Shown: positions 10,731-21,879 of the stretch, one piece after another
How positions within the stretch are numbered: the stretch's first letter is position 1
Layout of the letters: every line of letters begins with the position of its first letter
NCBI GenBank assembly: GCA_013076295.1
Contig: RQOL01000374.1
Span: 5,818,743 to 5,882,742 of the forward strand
Length of the DNA: 64,000 bases
DNA from: Sanderia malayensis
Lineage: Eukaryota > Cnidaria > Scyphozoa > Semaeostomeae > Pelagiidae
Direction of reading: 5' to 3'
Notes under the pieces: model-generated
Seen by the model: only the letters and a program-made list of their open reading frames with translations
Databases searched by the model: none
Told to the model about the DNA's origin: nothing
Made by a program: the position numbers and the translations under genes

Positions 10731-10885
10731 TTGGCTCCCTGCCATCAGAATTCCTATAAGTGGGTCTGGTGAAAGTTCATGTGCTCGTTTGTTGAAGGTT
10801 CTAACAACTGAATTGATGCCACTTTTTGAACTTTGGAAACATCTAAAGCCTCAGTGGGTGTAGAACATCGTTATTGTCTAGTGAT

Positions 10886-12114
10886 GAGTTCATAGTCGAG
10901 GAATGTTCATTCTTTTGTATTATGCATCTTAATACTTGCCCCCTTTGATACAACTCATGTGATTTTTGCAACTCAGTAAATGACCAAACCTGCTTATGAG
11001 TAAGACTTGTACATTTAAAGTATATTCTGAAAAGTAATTAGCATTAAAACAATGAGGAAATTTAAATTTATGAAAAACAGGGGGTAACAATGAAGTGCAT
11101 AAGCGCCATAATTCATCTGAAGCCCATGTTGTGTGGCTTACAATATGCTGCAAAATAGCTTGTAATAGAACTTAGCAATCATATTTGTTATTTATTTTAC
11201 GTTAACGTTTCTTAATTTGCCTGGGCAAACAAACTTACCATCGGAATTATGTGATGTTACCCCCCTGATATTTTGGAACTTTAAGGGCCTATAACTTTAG
11301 AGCCATACGTTTGGCAGTTGTCATAACTATTAAAGAGCAATCCAAAAATGTACTTGGATTTGAAATTTGATATGGATAGTTTTTTTCTTATCGTGGCTTG
11401 CAGCCTCGTTAATTACGTCACTGTCACGTGAGAAGAGTCAATTTTTCGAAATGTCCCAGCTTTTAATTTTTATCTTCTATATACAGACTTTCATTCTGAG
11501 CATTAGAATTTTTGGTTACCCCTGATCCTTAGGTTGTGCTGAGAATTTCCCTGTTTATATGAACCAACGGGGTGGGCTTGAAGCTAACCCTTAATCATAG
11601 AATACTAAATCCTGATCTATTACAGCTGCGAATGACCTTTGATATGGCCACTGTCAACAGTGCAATCTAGCACATATTCAATGGCATTCTCACATTGGAA
11701 GAGCGGAAATACAAGTTAAATGGTTAAAATAGCCTGATAAATGATTTTCGGCACCATGGTTAAATCTTTGAAGGACTGTCTTGTCCTCATACACAACAGT
11801 CCTTTCAACAGCTTTTATCAACCGGGCACGTTAAATGATATAATTTTGATAATCATACTGTCTGTATACAGGTGATTTTTTACAGGCAAATTTGATAGCA
11901 GCACAAGCCTTCCTCTTTGCTTTTTTTGTTTTGCTTAATTCACACTTTTATGCAGCTGATTCAGTTTCACTCTCCTGGAAAACACTATTATTTGAATCAA
12001 TTGTTTCCGTGGTATGTTACTAGTAATACGATGGATGTCGTTTTGAAGTAGATCTGGTGTTGCAAAGGCCACAAGAAGAAGTGGAGAAGCAATTGCATCT
12101 CAGAGGAACACCCT
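10886..12114. other. Spacer without recognised gene
   Basis: ORFs here are short and lack recognisable motifs. Near 11090 and 11260 there are G- and C-runs (GGGGGTAAC, GTTACCCCCC) that look like possible ends of a MITE, but I could not define a full inverted repeat. The part just left of 12115 is the left flank of the LTR unit and ends in the target duplication ACCCT. Confidence 0.5.
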
Positions 12115-12409
12115 TGTTGAAGAAACCTATCGTCAGTACTCGTTCTTTTAGCTCCACCGTAGAGCATTCATGGAAGACACAGTTTCATTTCTCCATTTTA
12201 TTTCACATGTATTTTGCTACAGAATTTCGCAGCAACTACTCTCTATCTTGTTACACGGAAATCTATTTCTCATCACCAAGTGATGACAAGAATCGCATTA
12301 TATATTTAAATCACAAAAATACCAATAACAATTTAACATATAAATTATGCCACAAGATGACGTCATGCTTCGGCGTGCATGTGTGGGTGCACTAAGTGAA
12401 CTTTGCACA
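12115..12409 (-). repeat. 3' LTR of the BEL-Gypsy unit
   Basis: It is 295 bp and begins TG and ends CA on the plus strand. It matches 23598-23893 throughout, with about 24 substitutions and a small indel. A TGACGTCA-like site lies near the right edge (12358-12365). The bases immediately right, 12410-12424, are CTCCCCCCTCCTTG, the complement of a polypurine tract, so this is the 3' LTR of a minus-strand element. Confidence 0.9.
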
Positions 12410-12618
12410 CTCCCCCCTCCTTGATTCATTCTGAATCAAGTATAATGTCTTGAGAGTACCAAGAAATAGACTAATGAATAATGCAAGTGTTACCTCAATC
12501 AAACTCTGATCATAACTAAAACCAACGTAACTCAGCATGTGCTTTTACACGTTACATACGGGATATTACATCCCGTATTACATTTTAAAATTGTCTGTCT
12601 TCAAATACTGTTCTTTCT

Positions 12619-13915
12619 TTATGTGTCAAGAATGTTCTGTCCATATCTCTGAACTCTTTGTCTCTCTCTTGTGGGATAACGATTTTGAAGCGGTCTTTCC
12701 TCTCCTTCTTCAACATGTTCAGATGTGTTATCGTCCACAAACAGATCATCATTGACATTTCTTTGCAAAACAAAATCATACACACCGTCAGGCAATTTCT
12801 TGAAGTGTGATATGTTCCTTGTGATAAAGTGTCCTTTTCTTTCGACTGTCACACGAGTTCCTTTCATCTGTTTAACTTGATATGGAGTTGGCCTAAATTT
12901 GGAAGACAGTTTGTTTTTCTTAGGCTGACGTACCAGGAACGGTATCTCCCATTTTAATTTCGGATTCTTTTGCTCTTGATTTCTTGTCTGCATAATCTTT
13001 CATTTTCATTTTCGCTTTATCGTCTTTCTGTTTGAATTCATCGTGTACTTTCAATACTTCCTGTAGAACAATTTCTGGCAATCTCGTGCGAATTTGTCGA
13101 TTGAACAAGAGTTCTGCAGGAGATTTTCCTGTCGTTGAGTGAGGAGTTGCACGGTAATTCAACAAAAACCTGTTTATTGTTCTTTTCCAATTCTTGTTTT
13201 CGATAACTGATGTGCGAATCGCTTTTTCAAGAGGCTTGATAAAGTTTTCCGCTTGCGCATTGCCGTGCGGCCATAACGGAGTACTTGGTTTGTGTCGCGA
13301 TCCAAGGTCTTTCATAAATTCGTAAAATTTCTTTCCCGAAATGGTTGTCCGTTGTCAGTTTTGATGATTTCAGGAATACCATGTGTTGCAAAAATTATTT
13401 CCAACTTGGGTAACGTTGCAGCGGCAGATGTAGACTGTACGACTTCTACTTCAGGAAATCATGAATATGCGTTGATTACTACAAGCAAATAGTCTTGGCT
13501 TGGAAATGGACAACAAAAATCAATATTCACTGTGTGCCAAGGTCTCGGGGGCAATTCAACCATTTGCAATGGCTCGGGACGATTATCAGGGCCTGTAGCC
13601 TGACACGGAATGCATCTTTGTACCATTTGTTCTGCGGTCTTGTCGATATTCGGAAACCAAATTTTTTCACGGAGAAGGCGCTTGGTCTTTACTATCCCTT
13701 GGTGTCCTTCATGTGCGAGTTCGATCGACTTCTTTCTTAAACTTAACGGCAGTGTTAATCGCGAACCTCGTAGAATCAAATGTTCGTTTTTGTGAACTGT
13801 AAGTTCATCTTTGAGTTTACAAAATGATTGCAATTCATCAACGTCAACAGATTTGCTTGTGACAGTTAAAACAGTATACAAATCGTTCGTTCGGATCAAA
13901 GTTGCAAGCATACGC
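12619..13915 (-). pseudogene. Gypsy integrase, broken in three frames
   Basis: From 13911 down, a zinc-binding HHCC region is visible (ELAHEGHQGIVKTKRLLREK, then QRCIPCQA), followed by TVNIDFCCPFPS with the first catalytic Asp. A stop and frame change follow; KTDNGQPF near 13345 carries the second Asp, and PHGNAQAENF (about 13275) carries the catalytic Glu. The C-terminal part (13000-12619) is basic, with KKNKLSSKFRPTPYQVKQM and an SH3-like stretch, and ends with NRYPTRERQRVQRY. The catalytic triad survives but is spread over three frames. Confidence 0.8.
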
Positions 13916-13959
13916 AGTGTGGGGTCTTTTGTGTTTCCTCTTGAATTTCTGCTTAAAGG

Positions 13960-15190
13960 TCATTGTTTTCGGCACAGCGTGATTTGCAAAAAATTGATAT
14001 ATTCCTCAGCAGCTTGGTCCAAATGGCTTGTGTTGACCTTAAGCCCATTGACATGGCGCGAAAGGAAATCTGAGGGGTTGTCAATTCCTTTGACAAAGTT
14101 TATGTCAAATTCGTAATCCTGTATACGCAAATACCAGCGTTCAATGCGGGCGGGCGGTTTTGAAGCAGGATTGTTCATTTTGAAGAATCATTTTGACTGG
14201 TTTGCAGCCGGTTACGAGGGTGTATTTTCCTCCGAAGATGGCCATACTGGCTTCCGTCTGAGAATATCTGCTTTCGACGTCTGTCAGGGCTCTGTTGGTA
14301 TATGCTACCAGTTTACGATCGTCTGGATTATCTCCATGTTGCGATAAAATTGCAGAGAGTCCAAAGGGAGAAGCATCTGTAACCAGTTCCCTTTTCTGGT
14401 TTTATCAAAATACGACATAACTGTGGAACTGATCAGCGCGGATTTGACATCTTTAAACACTTGTTCATGTCGAGCTGTCCAGCGAAATACAGTATTCTGT
14501 TTTGTCAATTCCCGTAGTGGTTGAGTAAGATCGCTGAAATTCTTGATGAACTTGGAGCAATACGTTGTCATGCCAAGAAAACTGCGTACTCCTGTCTGCG
14601 TTGTTGGAGCAGGAGCTGTTTTAATCGTGTCAACCTTATGAGGATCCGGTGAAATTCCGTGTTCCGAGAAAATGAATCCAAAGAATGTGATTTGTTTCTT
14701 GTTAAATTTACACTTTTCTTTATTTAGGGCGAGTCCACGCGTTGAGAAACGATGAAAAACTTTCTCGAGTGCTGCGTCATGTTCTGCTTGTGTTTTGCTA
14801 TACCCAATTATGTCATCACTAAAATTCATGGTGCATGGGATGTCGCGGATTTGATCTCCAATAACGTTTTGAAAAATTTCACTTGCAGAGCATGTACCAA
14901 AATTCAATGTTCTGTATCGGCGCAAACCTTGGTGCGTTTCAAATGTAGTAATATAACGACTTTCCCCGTCAAGCAATAGTTGATGGTAGCCAGAACGTAA
15001 ATCGAGTTTCGAAAATATTTTAGCACCATTGAGCTTATGTACAAGATCTTCCAAAGTTGGTGAAGGATGTCTTTCCCGTTGAATGTCTATACATAAACGC
15101 ACGTCACCGTCTTTTTTGGGCGTGATAACCACTGGGGATACCCATGGCGTTAGGCCTTCGACTTTCTCGATTATCCCGTCTTTCTCCAGA
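13960..15190 (-). pseudogene. Gypsy reverse transcriptase and RNase H
   Basis: RT landmarks are MVITPKKDGDVRLCIDIQRE, FSKLDLRSGYHQL, LNFGTCSASEIFQN and NFSDDIIGYSKT. The usual Y of YxDD reads F, but both aspartates remain. Part of the stretch after CID appears deleted. The RNase H part is poor: TNRALTDVESRYSQTEA is visible in another frame near 14290, and RWYLRIQDYEFDINFVKG follows at 14140. The region is not functional as it stands. Confidence 0.8.
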
Positions 15191-15213
15191 TTTTCAAGGG
15201 CGGATTTGACTTT

Positions 15214-16310
15214 CTATCTCATGTGAAACGGGATCTTGCGGGGTGATTGGGCAACAGGGGGAATTGCTGGATCAATGTGAAGTTTCAGTTTGAAATCCTT
15301 CAGCTGACCTATCCCATTAAATATATCAATATATCGCTTGAGTAAAGTATCAAGTGACAATGGGCGTTGCTGTTGTTCCTGTTCCGCGGTCTTTTGTTCT
15401 TCAGTTATTTGCACGTGTACAGTCACAAGTCCAAGAGCAGATGCTGTTCCATAGCTGAGCAAACAAATGTTTTGTCCTTTCACCACGTGAATGTCAGCAA
15501 GGGTGAAGTTGGACTTTGATTCCAGCGTGGATTGAAATTTTCCAAGGATGGGCAGCTTTTCTGATGCGCCATAAGCAAAAATGCGGGTTTTACATTTGCC
15601 TAGCTTTAGTTGAGTATGCTGTCCCAATTTCTGAAACGCTTTTCATCTATAATGTTCACTGAAGCGCCAGTATCAACAACCATGTTAATACCAATGTTAT
15701 TGATTTTGATTTTTGTCTTTGGCCTGATGTGTGCAGGCGAATCGAGTGTGAAAAAATACTTGTCGGGGTCTGAATCAGCGGAAGATTTTGTGGTGATTGT
15801 CCGCACGGTGGAGTTCTGGGGTTTCCTTGGTTGAGAACGACTCATATGAGCGGATGATTTCGAAGCACTGCGGCAAATGACAGCAAAATGATTTGATTTT
15901 CCACACTTGTTATAGGTTTTTCCACGCGCGGGGCAAGGAACACTGTTGTGGGGACAAGATCCTCCACAATTTCTGCATTCTTTCGAAGATTGCTGAGTAT
16001 GGTGAGCAAGTTTTGAAGTATAACTGCGCTTGTTGTTTGACTTCACAAACTGGACGGTTGCTTGTTCATCGGCGATGTGAGTTGATGATAGTGCGTCTTC
16101 GAGGCCAGTCGCTTGAGCGTCACTGAGCTCAAACGCACGACCTTTGGCTAGCAATTTATCCAAAGTTAAATCCTTTTCTAGGATTGCAAAACAACGTAAG
16201 CGTTTGGAATTTGAATGCTGGATGATGACTGACTTTACTTCTTTTCCCAAGTCACCAAATTCACATGTTGCGCCAAGCTTACGGAGACGCGTTGCAAACT
16301 GATTCTCTCA
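15214..16310 (-). pseudogene. Gypsy gag C-terminal part, zinc knuckles and protease
   Basis: The frame is recognisable from about 16310 (FATRLRKLGATCEFGDLGKE) through a gag segment with DLTLDKLLAKGRAFELSDAQ. Two Cys-rich knuckles follow (CRNCGGSCPHNSVPC and CGKSNHFAVIC), then the aspartic protease signature VVDTGASVNIID (about 15645-15680). The next ORF (15214-15627) links protease to RT. The N-terminal part of gag is missing: upstream sequence switches directly to BEL integrase. Confidence 0.8.
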
Positions 16311-17118
16311 AAATGGCCTCCTTGCCACGGGCTAACAGCTAGATTGAATTTCCATTCAATTCCTCTATAGCCTAGACTTCCAGTAACCCCTTCATCAGTG
16401 CCCATTTTCTTCAAGAACGATGCAATAGACTTGAAAGTCTTTGCGTTATCCGAGTTAATGATGCTTGGTGTACCCCTTCGGGCACAAAACCGTCTCAAGC
16501 AATTCAAAAATGAAACTGCAGTTAAATCATTAACAATTTCCAGGTGTAAAGCCCTAGTCAAACAACAGGAAAACAAACAGATATACACCTTCGACATCTT
16601 CCCTTGTTTCTCCTTGACGAGCAGCGGTCCTGCAAAATCAACCCCTACGTAAGAGAAGGGGGGTGCTTCTGACACTCTAAATTCCGGAAGTGCAGCTGTA
16701 GGTGGATTCCTGAAAGATAATCCTTCTTGTCTCCTACAGATAAGACATTTCTTCAGCAACTTTGTAACTACTTGCCTACCCCTTGGAGCCCAGAATCTTG
16801 ATCTCATATCTGCAAGTGTGGCTCTAACACAACAGTGTTGTACTCTTTCATGACAATCCAAAACCAGTAGCTCAGTGAATCTATGTTCTTTAGAGATTAG
16901 TGCTGGGTACTTTGAGCTGAGATCCAATCTTGCATTTTCAAGTCTACCCTTACATACAAGGATTCCTCAACAACATCACTTAGCTGCTTGGCAGTTTTCT
17001 TAAAATCTTTATCTGCTTTCAACAAGACCTGAACATCTCTTATCCACAGCTTTTCGGTTTCCTTGATCTCTGATGCACTAAGATTGCCAGATTTAACTTC
17101 ACCCTTGTTTATCTTACC
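16305..17118 (-). pseudogene. BEL/Pao integrase, truncated at the Gypsy junction
   Basis: The frame holds an HHCC-like region (DCHERVQHCCVRATLADMRS, LLKKCLICRR), then SYVGVDFAGPLL with the first Asp and IINSDNAKTFKS with the second. The third block reads SPWQGGHFER at about 16320, after which sequence becomes Gypsy gag in another frame. The normal C-terminal part of a BEL integrase is absent. Upstream residues at 16930-17118, for instance KKTAKQLSDVVEESLYVR, belong to the RNase H-integrase linker. Confidence 0.8.
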
Positions 17119-17951
17119 CTATAGGTTTGCACCAACTCGTTTAACCCAGGCGGTGATTCTAAGCAATCTATTAAGTGTGCTATGCCTATCAATATGAACA
17201 ATCTGTCCTATGCCTGTCTGGACATTTGTTGATACTACCATGACATTCACTTTCTTATTCTCTTTTCCCACCTCTTCTGATTCACTTATTTCAAGCTTTT
17301 TGGGCCACTGATCTTCTCCCTTTTTAGCCACTCTGGCCCTTGAAACCATAATTCATCATCCTTCAACTGGCTGGCCATAATACCCCTCGAGCCTATGTCA
17401 GCAGGATTTTCTGCACCACCCACACGACTCCAATCTTTCATTTCAGATAATTTCAATATTTCACTCACTCTGAACTGTACCCATTGCTTCCACCGCCCTT
17501 TATGGAAAATCCAGTAAAGAGCAGTTGTACTGTCAAGCCAATAATGTTTACTGTCTATCTTAATATGAGACTTCAATGCTGTGCAGACTGTATCCATTAA
17601 TACAGCCAAAATCCTTGCAGATAATAGCTCTAACCTTGGTATTGTTAATTCTTTTAGGGGAGCCACTCTTGTCTTTGAACATAGCAAGGTAGTATATGTT
17701 CCTGTTGAAGTTTCATATACCATGTAGACCACAGCACAGTATGCCATTTTGCTAGCGTCTCAAAAACCATGGAGGTGGCATCTTAAAATCTCCCCTTTAT
17801 TCAAATCAAAAGTACACCTTGATAACGTTACAGTATTGACCTGGCTCAGGTCCTCTGGCCATGAGTCCCAAATGGTAGCCTTTTCTCTTGGTACAGCATC
17901 ATCCCAATCCAATTTACTCATGCACAATTCCTGAAATGAAACCTTCACTAT
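17119..17951 (-). pseudogene. BEL/Pao RNase H and Pao-specific region
   Basis: Sequence resumes after the inserted transposon with KVSFQELCMSKLDWDD. It continues to HGF, a TGA stop, then DASKMAYCAVVYMVY, which carries the first RNase H Asp. RLELLSARILA and KHYWLDSTTALYWI (with the WTDS-like Asp) follow, then RVGGAENPADIGSRG. Only the single stop and one shift near 17290 break the frame. The order RT, RNase H, integrase is the BEL/Pao order. Confidence 0.8.
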
Positions 17952-18334
17952 AGATGATATGCATATTGACGTCACAGTCCATTCGCCGTCATGTGGTAAA
18001 ATGAGTGGTAAGATGGCGGCCACAAAGTAGCCTCTAAATAGGTCCCTTCAAAAATTACATAATAGACAAGGATGCCAAGTCAGATTTGCAAAATAAATTG
18101 ACACTTGACATCAAAATAGTAGTTTTCTGTAATGAAATCAGATTTTTATCTGATAGATTCTGTTTCTTATAAAAAATTTAACCGAAAAACAGCCTGTCGG
18201 CCTAGGCTCGCGGCTTTTAAAAAAAAAGTTAGGCCGAAGTACACGTACACAAATCTCTGTCATTGACAAGAGAGGCTGGCGATGAACAAAAAAGTGCGCA
18301 CAAAACAAATTTTGATTTTGAAGCGATATTTTTT

Positions 18335-19671
18335 TCAAAATTGTTAAGTCTTGTTCTGTTCATGGCTGCACGAAAAATGGGTTTAAGAATGAGCTCAAGC
18401 TTCATCGAATTCTCAAAGACCCTGTACGGATGGAAAGATGGATTTTTATTGCCAAAATAAACCCAGATAGCAATATTGACCTTGCTTGGGCTTGCGGAAT
18501 TCACTTTGTCTCAGGTAGGCTAGGCCATAACATATTTGTATTTATTTACCATTTTCCCCTACGGATTGCTCTGCTTGGGATGTGAGATTATAATTATCTG
18601 TCTTCCACGTTTATAACTAAATAGATACATATGTCTCCTTAATGTTTAGGTCAGAAAAGTGAGAACATAGTCAGAACTTAAAGGAAGGAAACATATTGAG
18701 GTCAGATGTTTTCCAACTGAGGACTGATTTGGCATTGTTATCTTTTGAGCAATTTACTCTGGGACATGACAATAATAAGCTCCTTATGAAAATTCTTGAT
18801 TTCGTCGAACCTTACATGCATTCCCATCACAACAGAAGCTCTCTAATTTTCAAGAACTTCGTCTTGCACTAATCCGGTTACGTCTTGATTTATCGGAGCA
18901 ATAGTTGACTTATCGTTTTGGAATTCACCAAAGTAGTGCTTGCAGAATTTTCCAAAGGTGGATTGTTGTTTTGTCAAAATGTCTATCTGCCCTTATTGGC
19001 CTGAAAGGGAAGTTCTTCACAAGACCATGCCTACAGCATTCAGAGAGCATTTTTCAAAGTTTGGTGTGATCATTGATTAACATTATCTAATGCACAAATC
19101 TACACAGAACTGAGGACCAAATTTCCAAAGCATGGGTGTCTTTTGGACCTCTCGCTCCAAGAGACCCATGCTTGCAAATGATAGCATGAATTGCCAGTAT
19201 ATTAAAATTCATTATTTTTATCTATCTCAGGAGCTTGAATATTTTGAATGTTTTATTCGTTCTTGTTTTTTGCTTTGAATTCTGTTGAGTTCCATAAATA
19301 CAAAACTGCTGTTAAAAACTTAACAATGCCTTGCTGCCATACTATGTGACTCTAATTTATTTTGGCTGAAATCAAAATTTTCAAATATTATACATTTGGG
19401 ATGGCTTTCTAAATTTTCACGATTAATAAATGCAATATTCCACGATTATAAATGCAATATTCCACGTGCGAATCCATGTGGAAAGAGTAATTGAACTGCT
19501 TTGAAATAAATTTACAATGTTGCAGAGCATAATCCCCATCAAGTTGGTCATGAGCAAAACTACAGAAGAAGATAGCATTCTTGATGATATCTTGGTTGTA
19601 TGTTCAGCTCTTTGCAACCTCTGTGAGTCTGTTGTTCCTCTGAAATGAAACAGCAGCACTGAATTTGTCAC
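18335..19671 (+). pseudogene. ISL2EU transposase (THAP, HTH, DDE) with internal deletions
   Basis: Exon 1 (about 18340-18516) encodes a THAP domain: CSVHGC pair, RMERWIFIAKINPD and WACGIHFVSG, where C-x2-H is kept, followed by a GTAGGC donor. At 18840-19080 an HTH block (LQELRLALIRLRLDLSEQ) and FGIHQSSACRIFQRWI lead to HSES..FSKFGVIID-like sequence. Then 19455-19668 gives VRIHVERVIELL and LVVCSALCNLCESVVPLK, the closing block of DDE_Tnp_4. The catalytic middle between them is missing and several stops occur. Confidence 0.7.
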
Positions 19672-19689
19672 CCTTTAAACAGCTTTTTT

Positions 19690-20290
19690 CAAAGCTACCC
19701 AATAGACCAATGTGTAACCCCTTTTGTTGTCAAACAAAGTTTGTGTATATGTATATATATATCTAGTGGGGCGAGTTGAGTTGTTACCCAACCAAGAACA
19801 AAGTTCTGAAGTACAAGAAGATGTAGACTTTTCTTTGAACTCAGAAACACAATAAATATAAAAAAATTTGCCGCAACATGAGAGCAGACTTCCCCTTGTG
19901 CGAACAAACAAGTATAATGTCCCCTACATACAGATCCATCGTCATTAACGACGACCTAAGCTTGATTAGGCAATTTTGTGAAAATACTTCGAGTGTCGTA
20001 CTTTGGCAAAAATAAGATACAAGGGGGGCTGGACTCGCCGACAAATTTTCTCATAGGTTTGGCAAGTGACAACATACGAATATGCATTCATACTTTTACA
20101 AGCTTTCAAACCAGAATGAGTAAAATTGCTTGTTGAAGTAACCAGATAATTGTAAACGGATGCGTAAAAAAATTTAGGCCACTGCTCCAGAGAAGTATCA
20201 AAATCAGACTTATTCAATAAATGTGGGTCTAATATCTGTAAAAATTGCAACTTCTGGTCGTAAACTAATTTTAGCTCAGAGGTGAGACCA
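19690..20290 (-). pseudogene. ISL2EU second ORF with SWIM zinc finger
   Basis: On the minus strand FLQILDPHLLN and FFYASVYNYLVTSTSNFTHS lead to LKACKSMNAYSYVV and FAKVRHS, then after a shift VVVNDDGSVCRGHYTC and FAQGEVCSHVAANFF. The C-x-C then C-x-H spacing with a CSHVAA ending is a SWIM finger. In ISL2EU elements this ORF continues into a YqaJ-like exonuclease; here it runs out near 19690. The gene is convergent with the transposase. Confidence 0.65.
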
Positions 20291-20433
20291 GAGTGATGTA
20301 CAGAAGGCGAGTGACAAGCTCCAAAAGGGGCGTTCTCCTTCGGCGCCTTTTACGCGGCCGCCATCTTGCCACTCATTTTACCACTCAGTCCGAAAAGAAT
20401 GAGTTCTGTGACGTCAATGTGCATATCATCTAT

Positions 20434-21800
20434 AACAGAAATTGCACTGATTATACCCAATGGATCAAATATTGTTTCCAGTACTTAAAATTCCTCTCTT
20501 TGTGGGCTGTTCATTGCTTGCATTGTTTGCCTTGCTTACCTTACTCAACTTAAACTCCAAGTTGTCCTTGTAACTATCCCAAACCACTCCCAAAACCTTT
20601 GTCTTGCTATCCGAAGCCTTCTCTACACCTAACATCTTCTTAGCATAAGACATCTCTTCTCCACATGTTTGACCTGTTTGCCGTTCATTCACTCCCTCTC
20701 TCTCCTTTATTTTCTGAGACAATTCAACATCACTTGTCTTCCATTTTCTCAACCTGAACCCACGTTCCTTCATTCTCCCTTTTGCCTTTAAGTAGAGATC
20801 AAATGCTTTCTTCCTATTGTTGGCTCCTGATATCATATCATCAGCATAGAATGACTCTTTCATTTTCATTACAAATTCAGGATCACAATGCTCATACGTT
20901 TCTATGTGGTTTCTTAGCACTGCATTGAGTAGAAATGGTGATGAGTTGAGTTCACTCCAATACCACTTTGTTGAATCGAAATATCATTGTCAGAATCGTC
21001 TCCTTCTAAATTAGTTTTCCAAAGAAACCTTAGGCAATCTCGATCTCTTGGATCAACTTCAATGTTGAGGAAAGCCTTTTCAATGTCACCGACCAGTGAT
21101 ACACTATATCCTCTAAACCTTAGAAGCATTTCAAAAGTTAGAGGGGTTAGTGATGGCCCAATGCGCAGACAATCGTTTAGAGAAACTCCTGAATTTTTAT
21201 CCTTGGAGGATGCATCAAAAACGATCCTTACCTTTGTTGTCTCAGCATCATCTCTGACAACTGTCTGACTAGGTAGATGATGGATTTTGCTTGCTTGATC
21301 CATTTCTGAGACTTGCTCAATAATTCCCAATTTCATTTGCTCATCAATAATATCATTACACTTTCTAAAAATGTCACGGTATTTCTTAAATTTCTTAACC
21401 TGTGAATTCAATCTGGCAATGCTATTTCCATAATTTGATGGCAAGGGTCTGTGTCCCATTTTCCAGGGTAACCCTACTGAATACCGTTCTTCTGAGAACG
21501 TTATATCATCAATAACTCTTTCATGAACATCTGCTTGTTCTTTTATCCCAAGCGTGTCTAAGTCCCACAATTTATGCACACATTCATTTATACCTTCATT
21601 ACTACTGCTGGGTGTTGAAGGCACAAAATTAACATTTGTTATTTCAGAAGAATTCAATTTGTTACCTTTCAATGGTACAGACAGCACCCAGCCCAATGAT
21701 GTCTTTACAGCTACAGGCTTATAAGGCCCCCCTCATGTGATCTCTCCCCATCTTGGAAGCTTAAAGTTCATCTGCTCCAGTCAGAACATCTACGGTCAAA
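20434..21800 (-). pseudogene. BEL/Pao reverse transcriptase
   Basis: The ORF 20914-21696 covers GWVLSVPLKG, then LPWKMGHRPLPSNYGNSIAR, TTKVRIVFDASSKDKNSGVS and VGDIEKAFLNIEVD (first catalytic Asp). A frameshift near 20940 leads to the ORF 20465-20920, where SFYADDMISG carries the catalytic pair. The frame then reaches IFDPLGIISAISV at about 20440 and meets the inserted ISL2EU element. All catalytic residues are present; the frameshift disables it. Confidence 0.85.
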
Positions 21801-21879
21801 ACATCTTCATTCCTAGAAATATCTGAAAACCATATTTTATTCAAATGGGAAAAATCGCTCTTCACTACTTCTAGGTGTT

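Larger units (their letters stand above)
8041..10732 (-). mobile_element. Second LINE family (jockey/CR1 group), 5' truncated
   Basis: Minus-strand order is partial endonuclease, linker, reverse transcriptase and C-terminal region, then a 3' tail made of ATGAAAT-like units at 8044-8085. The protein is clearly different from the LINE at 3797-7815. The 5' end lies near 10732, inside the endonuclease domain. It inserted into copy B of repeat R1; a short AGGA.. CTT-like similarity at both edges may be the target duplication. Confidence 0.8.
7925..11610. repeat. Dispersed repeat family R1, copy B, split by a LINE
   Basis: The left part (7925-8040) keeps the uninterrupted site CCAACCGATTGTC that serves as the empty site for the element at 1307-3342. 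After the LINE the repeat resumes around 10735 (TTGGCTCCCTGCCATCAGAATTCC against copy A TTCGTCTCCCTATGATCAGGATTCC) and runs to about 10885. About 670 bp then separates it from the last matching block at 11555-11610. That 670-bp stretch contains no gene I can support. Confidence 0.65.
17952..20431. mobile_element. ISL2EU element inserted in the BEL pol region
   Basis: The element is 2480 bp. Its inverted ends of about 70 bp read AGATGATATGC then ATTGACGTCACAG. AT flanks both sides (17950-17951 and 20432-20433). Keeping one AT puts the BEL frame back in phase (AISVIVKVSFQELC), whereas a TA duplication would not. Inside are two convergent broken genes: a forward THAP-HTH-DDE transposase and a reverse SWIM-finger ORF. 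That two-gene layout is the known ISL2EU arrangement. The central part of the DDE domain and the nuclease end of ORF2 are gone, so it is a deletion derivative. Confidence 0.85.

Noticed and set aside
11080..11540. MITE bounded by GGGGGTAAC and GTTACCCCCC
   Set aside because: The inverted match is only about 10 bases and no consistent target duplication was found.
17952..20431. P-element family assignment because of the THAP exon
   Set aside because: P elements make longer duplications; the convergent SWIM ORF, the DDE_Tnp_4-type blocks and the AT duplication fit ISL2EU better.
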